Assembly: GCA_949358305.1 (NCBI GenBank) | Contig: OX442322.1 | Coordinates: 1,116,001-1,180,000, forward strand | Source: Strigamia acuminata | Lineage: Eukaryota > Arthropoda > Chilopoda > Geophilomorpha > Linotaeniidae | DNA length: 64,000 nucleotides | Direction of reading: 5' to 3' | Shown: in pieces, positions 1-10,661 of the stretch | Position numbering within the stretch: position 1 is the first letter of the stretch | Layout: the number at the start of each line of letters is the position of its first letter | Notes under the pieces: generated by a model | Told to the model about the DNA's origin: nothing | Seen by the model: only the letters and a program-made list of their open reading frames with translations | The model's database searches: none | Position numbers and translations under genes: made by a program

Positions 1-93
1 AAATTTTTTAAGAAATAATAATTTAGTTAACGTGACATGTTTTGTTTCCGCTTTACTCTGTTTACAATGTCATTTAAATTTTGTATTGTTGCA

Positions 94-270
94 GATTCAC
101 GTTGATATTCGATAAATACTGCATAAAAATTACGATTGAACTGGATTTTAATCTTAATAAAATAAACATGTTTTGGTTGCAAATCAAAGATTGCACTATT
201 TTATTCGGGGCTCGCACATTACAAAACAAAGACAAAGAGAGATTATGACAAGTTATGCCATTACAATGCA
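94..270. repeat. Dispersed repeat, copy 1 (about 177 bp)
   Basis: This stretch is closely similar to 4691-4868 in the same orientation. Both contain the block 'gataaatactgcataaaa' (with small changes), an AATAAA-like signal, 'actattttattcg' and 'cattacaatgcact', and they diverge after that point. The second copy covers the stop codon and presumed 3' untranslated region of the gene at 4172-4708. This copy may therefore be a duplicated gene tail or a short interspersed repeat. No coding content is recognised. Confidence 0.7.
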
Positions 271-1268
271 CTGTTGCGAGCAAACGCAACATAGTTAGAA
301 TTACGGGTGAATTCCCTCTAGAAATTAGCACATTGGAGGCAAAGATCTCACAAGCCTTTGCATCATTTATTTTGGCAACATCAAGTTGCGAGGAAACCTT
401 CAAACAGGTTTCAAGGACCTCAATCGTCTTCGGAAAGACATAGAAAGTTTAATTTAGTCAAATCTACACGCTTACCATGGTAGATTCTTTCCTATTCGGC
501 TGGTTCCTCGAGTTTTTAGGCATAGAAACTTGTCCGCTCCTCTCGTTTTGTATCCGTCGTCTGCAGAGAGCAGATGACTCGTGTCGCTTATCGCTCGTTC
601 GCTTCTGGAATGAGCGATCTCTGCATCATTCGCTGCCGAATCGATTTTCTGGGCGAAAGTCGCTCAGTTGGGGCCGTTTTCAACTGGTTTAGACCAAAAA
701 GGCCCCCAGGATTTCATTTCTCCACTTGGTTTGGCCAGTTTCGGACTCCTTGGCCTTTAACCTTTGGTTAGAAGTGGCCAAAGCGGCCAAATCATTTGAA
801 CAAGCGCCGCCTGATGGCGGCTTCGAACATCGGTTTTCGCGTTTCCATTCGCCCCGTCGTTTTGAATGTTTCAACTCGATAATTTGGACTGTCTACGTCC
901 AAATTAAACTAAAAATAAAGTGTATGCCCGCTTCCAATCGTTTTTGTAGGTTTTGTGAGGTTTTCAAACCCCAACCGCCATTTTGCACTCAATTAGGGCG
1001 TCGGCGCCTTTCGCTTCTTTTCCCGCCGATGTCTCGTCGTTTTTATTGAACATTTGAGCTTCACAAGCTCAAATGAGTCTTCGCTGCATTTTCCACCGCA
1101 ATCCGCTCAGTATTTGTAAAGGAAAACAAAAAAAAAAACAAAAAAAAAAAAAGCAATACAATACACCAAAAACACTTTTTACACATTAAAAAAACAAAAA
1201 AAAAAAAAACACAAATACAGTAAGAAAAATAATTGGAATGTTTGTTACATATCTCTATCAACCTCAAA
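271..1268. other. Non-coding stretch, A-rich tracts at 1126-1215
   Basis: No gene is recognised. Open frames here are short and mutually overlapping, with no known motif. The part from about 480 to 1060 is less AT-rich than its surroundings. 1126-1215 is made of A-runs broken by C. This is probably the 3' flank of the scratch gene, which is transcribed leftwards. Confidence 0.5.
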
Positions 1269-1284
1269 TCAAGCACTGTCTGCT

Positions 1285-2791
1285 TTATCCTGTCGTTGGA
1301 AACAAACACAAGACGACTCTTCGATGTTTATACAAATAACTTTTGAGAGCAAAGGCTCTCCCACAACGCTGACACACGTGTGGCTTCGTATCAGAATGAG
1401 ATCGTATGTGCGCGCGCAGGTTGGATTTATCAGCAAAGTCTTTGTTGCAGGTGGGACACTTGAACGGTTTCTCGCCCGTGTGCGTGCGTATGTGTCCTTG
1501 CAGGATCCAGGGCCGACTAAAGCATTTGCCACAGTACGGGCACTGGCAGCCCTGCGCGTGCGTGCGCATGTGCATGCTGAACGCGGGCATCGACACGTAG
1601 ATTTTGTCGCATTGTGGGCATTTCCTGGCTTTTTTGTCCGACAATGAACGGTGCGTTTGACGATGTCGTGCCAAGTTGCTGCTCGTGCTGTACCGTTTGC
1701 CGCATTCGGGGCACACGTGCGGGTCCTCGCTCCACGCGGTCTCGGGGTCGGCCGGGGAGAAGGGTTGGTTGGCCGCGGTGGCTAGTGATATTTCAGCTAA
1801 TTGTGCTACGCTGCTCAGGTGGCAGTATCCGTCAAGGATGGTGGTGAGCGAGCGGCTGCCTCTGTCGGATGCGATGCCGTAATGCAAGGGCGAGGGTGTT
1901 CTTTCACCGAGGGCTGATTGGGGGTAACTGGTGTCGTCGTTTGTTTCTGCATTGGTAGAATTAGTTAGATATAAGTTGTTTTAAAATGTATATTTTTGAG
2001 TTTTTGCCGTTTTATTAAGATTCAAGCATTTTTTTTGCACGATTTTTGAGTTGTTCATGTAGTTTTTTTGGTTAGAAATGTTCACAGAAAATGTTGGAAG
2101 GGAAATGAATATGTTAAATAGTTTGGTTAGAGTAAAACACAAGGTAAGAACATCACAAATTGAACAAAAGTGCGAATTTTAAAGCCGCAAAACACAAAAT
2201 CCAAACAAAATCAAACTTTGAATGATTTTTCCAGCTTTTACAACCTACGACATTAAACACATACTTATACATATTAAAAATGAAAAAAAAAACATTTCTT
2301 TCTTTTTACATTTTTTACATTTCTTTTTACATTTTATGTTATTTTTTTTAACTTTCTGTACAAATCATCAGCAACAACAAAAAAAAACAACAGAATAAAA
2401 TTTCCTATCATCAAAAAAAATTATTTCGTCCAACTAATAAACAAAAAAAAGTAAAACAAATTTCCAAACTACCAAAGTTAATTACAAACCAGTCGAAAAC
2501 TATATTCGAACTTTCTATTTTTCTATTTTTATCAAGTGGCTGCCAACTTGTTGCATGTCATTCCCAATTTCCACACTTCCAAAACGCACAATTCGACCCC
2601 AAACACCCCACAACCCCTCACCCAATTAAACAACCCTCAATTCCATCTCCAACAAACACTTAAATGAGCATTAAACTCCTCAACAAACCCCAAATGCCAA
2701 CCCCAAGAAAAATGCAGGAAAACTCACCTCGCGACGGGTATTCCACTGCCGAGTTGTATCTCCTGTTGGTGATGAGAAAAGCACGCGGCAT
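1285..2791 (-). CDS. scrt: Scratch-family SNAG/C2H2 zinc-finger transcriptional repressor, two exons
   Basis: Exon 1 is 2791-2728 and starts ATG with a SNAG-type N-terminus ([13 protein letters not shown]). It ends at a donor read as G|GTGAGT. Exon 2 is 1946-1285, after a branch-point-like CTAAC and an acceptor ...TGCAG. Both junctions are phase 1, so the join keeps the frame and gives about 241 codons. Exon 2 carries five zinc fingers. The first contains [16 protein letters not shown], a Scratch rather than Snail signature; the third contains [10 protein letters not shown] and the fifth [10 protein letters not shown]. Known family role: SNAG-dependent repressor binding E-box DNA in neural precursors. 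Oddity: an extra base at 1323 shifts the frame just after the last His, so the expected ESxC end that supplies the fifth finger's final Cys is read out of frame and the product ends at 1285 instead of near 1269. Regulation is not visible. The start choice is secure because SNAG must be N-terminal. Confidence 0.88.
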
Positions 2792-4146
2792 GTCGAGTTT
2801 GACGAAAAAAAGCCAAAGATTTCGCACATAAAGCAATTATTTTTATCAGTTTTCTGTTTATAGAAGTCCCACTCTCATTAACACATAAAACTTTTATCCA
2901 AATCTTTTCTAAATATTTAATCCCATCAAACACAATTTTTGTTAAAGCCATTATTAATTGGAAAAAAAGCAACTGACAACTTTATGTCATTAGACAATCC
3001 TCAAATCATTAGAACTAAAACTTTAGTTGCTAATTGTGATTTAAATGACATAGATTCTAAACTATTAAAATTTCCATTTGCTTCTAGATCTGAAAACCCC
3101 ACAAATTCCGCACTATTTGCTGAATAAACAAATCCTTGTTTAATATACATTTCATAAATTAGTAAAACGAAATATTTTTGCCACTCCTCAGCGATTTTTT
3201 TCAAAACAATATTCTCCAACAAAAGTCTTCAAAGTATTAAATTTAATTGTCAAATAATACAATACATGTACAGAAATAAAACATACAAAACTACAAAAAT
3301 AAATAAATGTTAAATATTTTATTTATTTCTGAAAAATATTAATCTTTTCTAATGTACAAAAATGAATTAAAAACATTTTAATTATTAAATATACAACCCT
3401 TGGCAGAAAGTAGGTTATACTTTTTCTGCTTCAAAAAATCAGTAGAAAAAGTTCTTATAAAAAATTAGTGTTAAAGAATTAGATGGAATAAAGGGCTTCA
3501 TATTTAATCTAACTTTGGTTATCTTCAATTATTAAAAAATATTTTTTCTTTTTCTTTCCTGATTTTTTTTTAAATTTTTCTTTGTATAGTTCAAGAAATG
3601 TTATTCTGATGTTTCCCAAATCTTTATTTCACTTCCTGTAGGTTTTTGTAGAATTTAAGTCAACAGAACATATTGCTGTGTATTTCCGCATTCTTGTAGT
3701 TCCAATTGTTGACGAGCGAGGGCGCCACCTGGTGGGGCAGCTTTTCTCTTTTTCCTCATCTTTGATTAATTAATATTTCTTCATTGTATACAAATTACAA
3801 ACGCTTAACAACATTTATTTCAATCAACATTTTAACAGACATTATTACAATCGTTTTGGTTAATTTAAACATTTCAATAGACATTTCATTTCAATAGTTT
3901 TTGTTAATTAAAACAATTATTTCATAGTTTTAATCGTAAAACTGTTAGATTTATTTGAAATAAAAGACCAATTTTAAAGCAAGATACACAGAAAATACGA
4001 ATACACTATGAGATAATAGTGGTGTCATCTGTATTTCAAAGTTGGTGCAAACTAGGAATTACAAACCCTCTTAAGTATAAGTTTTTGTTTAATCAACATC
4101 TTATTATTTTGGTGTTCATAAAGTTGTCATTTTTTATTTCTTTTTA
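2792..4146. other. Intergenic stretch upstream of scratch
   Basis: This is AT-rich DNA with no supported gene. It should hold the scratch 5' region on the minus strand and, towards its right end, an intron of the next plus-strand gene. A pyrimidine-rich acceptor ending in TAG at 4146-4147 lies 24 bp before that gene's ATG. Confidence 0.5.
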
Positions 4147-4171
4147 GATAAAGATCTAACCCTGAGACGAG

Positions 4172-4708
4172 ATGTCAACCCAGAAAAGACTAGACAACGA
4201 GTTGTTGATTACAAATATTAAGAAGTTGTTAAATTCAGCCAGCAGTTGTACTTCTGTACAGGAAAAAATAAAGACTACACAACAAATTCTCAATAAGGTT
4301 TTTGAGATTGGTAAGAATCAGGTGGATTTCAGTGAAGAAGACAAAAAAGACATTGGACATTTGATTCCTAAAGTTTGTGTAGCTATTGGATTATGCGTCA
4401 ACCGCACGGCTTGTGGCTTGGTCAATGATCCATTGAAATCAACTTGTAAGCAGCGATCAGCTATACAGTTTTTGCTTGACTTATTTGGTGATTTTCCATC
4501 AGAAGATCAAAAGACCGTCAGAATAAAGCTGGAAGAATCGGACATCGGTAGAATCATCGAAGTGTGTGAGCACACTATTCAGAAGTGGACGGATAATCCT
4601 GATATTCTTCCATTGGACTCTGCAGACGATTATAGCGTCGTGATTGATATTGAAGGAGTGCCACAATCCCACTCTTGGTGGTTCAAAGAAGAGATACACG
4701 TTGAATAA
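4172..4708 (+). CDS. Unrecognised 178-residue protein
   Basis: The frame is a single open exon starting at an ATG that lies 24 bp after a good splice acceptor (tttctttttag), so a 5'-untranslated exon is likely upstream. The protein is helical-looking, with charged stretches. It has a central Cys-containing segment (KVCVAIGLCVNRTACG) and ends ...SWWFKEEIHVE. No signal peptide or membrane segment is evident and I do not recognise the family. Codon use and the spliced context look like a host gene rather than a transposon. The last codons and the 3' flank fall in a repeat also found at 94-270, so the stop codon may have been supplied by repeat sequence. Confidence 0.55.
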   Translation: MSTQKRLDNELLITNIKKLLNSASSCTSVQEKIKTTQQILNKVFEIGKNQVDFSEEDKKDIGHLIPKVCVAIGLCVNRTACGLVNDPLKSTCKQRSAIQFLLDLFGDFPSEDQKTVRIKLEESDIGRIIEVCEHTIQKWTDNPDILPLDSADDYSVVIDIEGVPQSHSWWFKEEIHVE

Positions 4709-4868
4709 ATACTGCATAAAAAATTGCAATTGAACTGGTTTTAAATCTTAAGAAAATAAACACATGCTTTTGGTTACAAATCAAGATTACACTATTTTAT
4801 TCGAGGCTCGTACATTAAAAAACAAAGACAAAAAAAAGAGATTACGACAATTTATGACATTACAATGC
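4691..4868. repeat. Dispersed repeat, copy 2
   Basis: Partner of 94-270 in the same orientation. It begins inside the final codons of the upstream gene, holds AATAAA-type signals, and ends where a BEL/Pao-like fragment begins. Confidence 0.7.
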
Positions 4869-4939
4869 ACTTCCCGTTTTGCGTAATCACTTCTCAACCT
4901 AAAAACACCTCCTGGATGTCGACTTCACTGTACGGCGCA

Positions 4940-5173
4940 TCATCCATTCCTTTGGTTCTGTGCGCCCTTGCTACTTCTAAAATTCCCTGTTTTTACACTG
5001 GGGCCGAAGTGGTATCGCCACCCACTGTTTCTACATCGTGCGCTACCAAAAACACACAACTCCTGTATTGGTCGTCGTAAATTCTTTCCGGTTGCTAATT
5101 TTAACTGGCGTGCACGAACACGCCCATCATCATGTTCGTGGAATACTTTTACAACTCTGCAAATCTTCCAGCT
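4940..5173 (-). pseudogene. BEL/Pao retrotransposon remnant (C-terminal Pol, DUF5641-like)
   Basis: Read leftwards from 5173, one frame gives a short run with the pattern DDGRVRARQLKLATG followed by RRPIQELCV. This matches the end of BEL/Pao polyproteins as I recall them: a beta-rich module with 'DGxVRxxxVxTAxGxxxRPIxKLCxL'. The frame is open for only about 77 codons, has no start, and no integrase core or LTR is seen next to it, so it is an old fragment. The family call rests on this one motif. Confidence 0.45.
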
Positions 5174-5600
5174 TTAACCTAGGATCAATTTTGACCTCTC
5201 TAGGTTAATGTTTTTATTTTTTTCTAAAAAAAATATTAAGATTTTCATTCTGACATTTCATGTTTTCATGTTTTTTTTAACATGATAACAATCAATGAAA
5301 AGAAAAATAGATTAAAAAATCACAATAAATTTTTTTCACAAAAATTTTTTTAAATACTTACTACTTTTGAATACAATGTCAATTTTTTTAATACAATGTC
5401 AATTATTTTTGTTGCTCTCTCAATTAAATATTCTTGACATCACCTGATACTTGTGATGTCTCATTAGCTTGAATTCTATTTTTTTTGTTGTGGCAGTTTT
5501 TAAATGGTGGTTATTTTCTTTTAATTAATTAAACAAAAAACAGAATTCACCTTTCCTATTTTATGCCATACACATCTTATATGTCGTCACGGGAGTTTTC
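5174..5600. other. AT-rich intergenic stretch
   Basis: No gene seen. A short block 'acaatgtcaattttttaat' is imperfectly repeated near 5372-5405. Confidence 0.5.
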
Positions 5601-5601
5601 T

Positions 5602-5684
5602 AAGGAAATTGAATCCATTATTTCATTGACAAAATTTGGAATTTTTTAAGGAAATTGAATCCATTATTTCATTGACAAAATCTG
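5602..5684. repeat. 46-bp direct tandem duplication across the REPTOR-like stop codon
   Basis: The block starting 'aaggaaattgaatccattat' at 5602 is repeated 46 bp later at 5648. Because 46 is not a multiple of three, the second unit changes the reading frame at the end of the REPTOR-like gene and supplies an earlier stop at 5623. Confidence 0.85.
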
Positions 5685-7458
5685 CAGAACGTCCAGCAAT
5701 TTTGTTTTCTGCATATGCTAAAATTTGGTTCAATGTAAATTGGTAATAGAAAAAACTTTGTTTAGATAGAATATATTCAACACTCACTTGCACTTGCGAT
5801 TGTAAGCTTATCCAGCTGCTGGGACATTTTTTCATCATCAATTGCTTTACGATCATGTGTAGTGAAATATTGTTTGAACAATAGCTGAGCTTCTTTAAAT
5901 GTAGCAAAAATATTTTCTGAAACAAAGATATTTCATTTAAATAATAATCTTGTAAGAAATAACTTCGCAAGTCCTCACTATGTTCTTGTTCCAACGCATG
6001 GAATTTTAATTTGTTGGCTTCATGGTGTGCCATCATTTTCAAGCGAGTGACTCTATTTTTAGATTTGTTTATTTATCTAGTTCATATCTTTAATTAAGTT
6101 AGCTATTTATTACCTTGACATCAGTCTAAGTTTTTCCCTTCGATTTTTCCGCCTCTTCTTAATCCTTAGTTCATTTACTGAAGTCAACTCGTTAATTACT
6201 CCTTTCAATTTCTTTATTTTAGTTCCAATTTCATATAGTTTTATAGGACTAGGAGTCAAATCGTTCCCACCACCCATTCTAGGTTTTCCACTACAAAATC
6301 TCGATTTAAACATTGCACTGGAAATAATCAATTATTGTACCTATGTTTTATGCTTTCACCCGTACAAGAGCTGAACACTGGATCAGTGACGTCATTCAGT
6401 ATATGTGTAGTGCAAGGACTGAGCGATAGTCTTGTAACTTTCGGACCTTTCTGGAAATTATACTGCCAAAAAAATATTTCTTTCTTGCCGTGTTTGGATG
6501 ATGGACTAGACAGAGAACAAGTACGCTTAATATCGTCCTTACAACTAATCATTGAATCTAAAACAACAAAAAACAATAAAAAAGCAAAAAGAAATCAATT
6601 AAGACTGTTGGAAATATTATTTAGCAAACTAAATTTTCTTAATACAACGCAACAACATACGTTCCACGTTTGAGGTTGAAATGATCTTCTTTCAGGCGGC
6701 TTCTTCAAACAAGGATCCTGAGTTGGTGCTCGTAGCCTGTTGTTGGCTTCCACTGTATGCCTGCTCCAAACAAATTTGTTGGGTTGCAGCCGAGGAGGAA
6801 TATCTAAGATTTAAAGGCTATAAATCATGTATAAAGGCATGACTTGGACATTACTTATGTTCTAAGCGTGCAGATTGTGTTGAATATTTTTTTTGTTTTT
6901 TTGACAAATAAACAGCATCAGCGTCAGCACTCGCATCAGCACTCGCGTCAGTATGTCGTGTAGTGACTAAATATGAAGCGTTTGGGTTTTTTTCTACTTC
7001 ACAATCGGCTGACGATGTAATAACTTGTTTTGAAGACAATAAGTCTTGAGAGACGCAGTTCATCCCGTAGTCGATTGACCATCGTTTGTTTCCTTACTAC
7101 ACAAAATCAACTTTGAGTTGTTGAAATGTCCGACAGAGATTCTAGCAATTTCTTCTTCTTCAAATCCTCCAAGCAAGTCAAATTCTTCTTCTGCAAATAA
7201 TACTCCGTCCAAGTCAAGATTTTCTTCAGCAAATATGCCCTGTAAGTCAAGATCTAAATTATCAAAGAACAGTTCCTCCAGCTCACTGACATTCAATTGT
7301 GAAAAAGTTGGCTCTTGCGTAAACTGACTTTTGTTAACTGACAGAAGATAATTAAAGTTCTCGCAACTCGACATGTGACGATCGGGATCCAGAGTCTTGT
7401 CGTAATTATGATCGTATGTAAATGAAGCCAAAGGATCACTCAAACAATAATCACTCAT
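5623..7458 (-). CDS. REPTOR/CREBRF-like bZIP gene, six exons, with an in-frame TGA
   Basis: Model: 7458-7098, 7008-6855, 6803-6661, 6557-6341, 6290-6114, 6052-5623. All introns are GT-AG, 50-103 bp, and every junction keeps phase over 494 codons. The family block before the bZIP is recognisable: FFWQYN, then NDVTDPVFS, then (after a 50-bp intron) GGGNDLTPSPIKLYEIG. A basic region and leucine-zipper part with MSR|VTRLKMMAHHEANKLKFHALEQEH follow, then a C-terminal GRSADFVNEIMDSI segment. REPTOR is known in flies as a TORC1-restrained nuclear activator of starvation genes. The N-terminal exon is acidic. Oddities: codon 209 is TGA (6694-6692); the invariant Asn of the basic region is replaced by Leu; the usual KKK is KMM; and a 46-bp duplication alters the last codons. 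An alternative donor inside exon 3 could avoid the TGA. It is either a divergent paralogue or a decaying gene. Confidence 0.72.
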
Positions 7459-8062
7459 TGTGCCCGTCAATTATAATTCTGACGGATCAACTTGCATCCA
7501 TACTGGTGTCAGACTGGGAAATCGCAATTTATTCTTTGGTATTGGAACTGAGCTCAGTTAATTACATTTAATTAAACTTCTGTTAAAGATTAATAAATCC
7601 TTTTCATTTTTCCTTAACAAGATTTGAAAATTATAATTACAAAAAGTACAAGCACATTGCATATGATAAAATAATATAAATTATGGTAATATGGATACTC
7701 AAAACTTAATTATGAAATTGTATATTTCCAAATGTTTAAAAATTAACTTCCCACCAATGATGTTTCCATCTACTAAAATAAATAAATAAAAACTGTATTT
7801 ACAAAGCCGAAACTTTTAAATTTACGTTAACTTTTCAGCAATTAAAAGACATTTAAAGTCATATTATTTTCCAGTGTTTGTGACTGCCTAAACTCCGCTA
7901 TCTACACGTAAAAACCTCAAACAAAATCTTTTTGAATGAGTGCCACTAGGTTTCATCATCCATCAATTGCGTGTGTTCAATCTAGATTTTTTTCAAACAC
8001 CTCAGTCTGTCAGACACTCAAACACATGATATTTATGGTTCAACTATTGTCTGCCTGCAGAG
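7459..8062. promoter_or_regulatory. Shared upstream region between divergent genes
   Basis: About 600 bp separate the minus-strand REPTOR-like ATG from the plus-strand FEM1-like ATG. No clear TATA box is chosen. A splice acceptor (ctgcctgcag) ends at 8060, two bases before the FEM1-like ATG, so that gene has an upstream untranslated exon in this interval or close to it. Confidence 0.4.
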
Positions 8063-9987
8063 ATGGCAACCGATTTGCAACTATATCAAAATCTTCCGTT
8101 ATCAACTACGGAAAGGACATTAGAATCTCTCGAACATCGTGTCTACTCTGCGGCTCGGGATGGATTATCCAGCGTCTTGTTTACCATCCTAGCAGGTAGG
8201 CCCGATCATGAGATCACCTATCTCTTGAGCCACATCACGAAGGAAAACAACCAAGAATTCACGCCACTTATTATCGCTGTCATGAATAAACGAAAAGCAA
8301 TAATTGAATTACTACTAACGAAATTTAAACCAGTCGTTGATCAAGAAGGCACAGTTCGCATCGGTGGTCCCTGCAATGGAAAAGCCACTCCTCTATGGTG
8401 CGCTGCCAGAGTTGGAGACTTAGATATTGTCAAACTCCTAGTCTCAAACGGCGCCAGAATCGACCATCAGACCACAACAAAATCGTCCCCATTGCATGCC
8501 GCATGTTTTGACAGAAAGTTGGACATTCTACGATTCCTACTTGAACATGGTGCTGACATTAACATAACCAACGAGTACAACAGCACCTGCTTAATGAAAG
8601 CCGCATTTAAAAACCAAAAACGGGTTGTGTCCTTGCTGCTGGAGAAAGGTGCAGATCCAAATATCATAACGTATTACGGTTCAACGGCGCTGCATTTTGC
8701 TGCAAAGCGCGGCCATGTACAGATCGTGAGAGATCTGTTAATAAAAGGTGCAAACATACTTCGAGATAATTGCGGATTGACGCCGTTGATGAGTGCAGCC
8801 GAAAAGGTTAAAGCGGATGTGGTGGAATTTATTGTATCGTGCTGCAATGTATCGCGAGAGGAAAAAGTTCTTGCATACGAGCTTCTAGGGGCTTCATTCG
8901 CCAACAACAGGAATAATTATAACCTGGATAATGCTTACTTGTTTTTGTATAGAGATATGCAACTTCGGTTTTCTCCAAGCTGTCAACCTCTGCTGAAACC
9001 GGAGTGTTCCAAAGTAGAAGCTTATGATAACCACACGGAATGTCAAACAATGGCAGAGCTAGAGTCGATTAAGATGAACGAGGACAAGTTGCACATGGAA
9101 TCCCTGGTAATCCGAGAGAGAATTCTAGGATCACATAATCCACATGTGCATAGTTCGTTGATTTATCGCGGAATGCAGTTCTTCAATGAGGCAAGCTTTG
9201 ATCGGTGTGTAAAGCTGTTCATACATGCCTTACGACTGCGCCAGGACATCTGCCGGGCGGCCTGTGTAGATTTGTGGCGACTATTACAGGTGTTTTGTCG
9301 TGCGAGCCGTGTTGGCTGTAATCTATCTTTCGAGCTTTTGAGTGAGGTGTTTGGAAGAGGTGTTTTAGAGATGGAACGCGTCAGAACAGGGGGGGAACGG
9401 CGAAAGTTTGCATAAACGAAAGCATTTTTGCAATCCTTTATTTACTTATATTAGTAACGAAATCAATTCCGAAGATAACGGATCAAGAAGAAATGCAATC
9501 TATTTATAAACAGGTGTACAAATTAAATTCTCTCCGCTTAACGACTTGTGTTCAGAAGTATTCGCTACTTCATTTAACCGCGCATCCATCCTTGGCAGAC
9601 GTCGTCACTAACGGTGTTTGTAGCACCCCCAATGCAGCTACAGCTAGTCTGCTAATAAAATGTGGGGCAGATTTAAACGTCCTGGACAAGAACCGAAACA
9701 CTCCTCTGCATTTAATTGCCGATTGTCAAAAACTCAAAAGAAACTCTATTGAGATAATAATGTGTTTGATAAAATCTGGGGCTCACACGGACATTGTCAA
9801 CAACAGAGGGCTAACGCCATTGGAAACTGCAACTAATGGTACCATTAAGCAGATTTTAAGGATTAATTCTGAATTATATCTGAAATGTATCGCTGCCAAA
9901 GCAGTGTCTCTGTCAAATATTTCTTATATTGGTCAAATACCTCAAACTTTTGAAAATTTCATTAAACTCCATGGAGTTTCTTGGTAG
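8063..9987 (+). CDS. FEM1-like ankyrin-repeat protein, frameshifted at a G7 run
   Basis: FEM1 proteins are substrate receptors of CUL2-RING ubiquitin ligases that read C-terminal degrons. The first frame (8063-9415) has the FEM1 N-terminus, ankyrin repeats over roughly residues 65-290 (TPLWCAARVGD, SPLHAACFDRKLDI, TALHFAAKRGH), the hallmark YELLGASFANN, ECQTMAELESI and IIRERILG-type segments, and a TPR-like block (FDRCVKLFIHALRLRQ). The C-terminal ankyrin block continues in another frame up to 9987 (SLLHLTAHP, NTPLHLIAD, GLTPLETA, ENFIKLHG). The break lies at seven Gs (9389-9395), where one base changes the frame; no codon similarity is lost on either side. The ATG is two bases after a splice acceptor. 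A divergent paralogue lies convergently downstream. Either an assembly error or a recent inactivating indel explains the break. Confidence 0.85.
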
Positions 9988-10661
9988 ATTAGTGACTATT
10001 GATTTCATATTTACATTTTGGTTTCTTTTCTTTTTGATTTGTTTAATCCTGTTGGTTTTTGTTTTGTTATACTTTAATCAGTATTGTAAAAGACTGATAA
10101 ATTATACGTACTGTAGTATTATTTGATGCAAGGTACTAAACTTAATGTTATTGGTATACAGCAAATAGATGCAGATTAAGTAACCAATCTGAGGTGTTTT
10201 GACGATTTATTTCTTATGTTTTACGTATTAAATTCACTATAAAAATTATCGAGTTGAGGGATCAAATGCATTGTGAACCTACCAATTTTGTAATAATAGT
10301 TGTATAGTGAAATAAATTGGATCTTACTTATACTTTTAAGTTTATTAATTTATTAATTTCATATTTTTATTATTACAAAAAAAAAATTTTTTATTAATAT
10401 TTTTATCAGGCAGTTTGAGATCGTCAATTCCACAATTCCACAAAAAGCGATAAAAAACAATTGAACATTAATTTCTCAAAATATTTGACCATTTTATACA
10501 CACAACATTTTAGCCCATTTTGACCATTTGAAATAAAACAAAATTAAGATGATATTGTTTTAATCGAAATTAAAAGATTTCTACAAAAGATTAGAAAAAA
10601 TCGTATAAAATCATTTCAGATTATTCATTTAATACACGATGTTAAACACCAAATTTGAAAC
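9988..10661. other. Intergenic stretch between convergent FEM1 genes
   Basis: AT-rich, no gene recognised. It probably holds both 3' ends; AATAAA-like signals occur on each side. Confidence 0.5.

Noticed and set aside
74-403. 109-codon minus-strand frame at the left edge
   Set aside because: Overlaps a dispersed repeat, shows no motif and no splice support.
4865-5177. Plus-strand frames of about 70 codons
   Set aside because: Shadows of the minus-strand BEL/Pao-like fragment.
6318-6340. A 23-bp intron in the REPTOR-like gene
   Set aside because: Too short; the 50-bp intron 6291-6340 joins conserved residues exactly.
6851-7063. Two overlapping minus-strand frames as separate genes (ATGA overlap at 7060-7063)
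   Set aside because: A GT-AG intron 7009-7097 joins them in phase as exons of the REPTOR-like gene.
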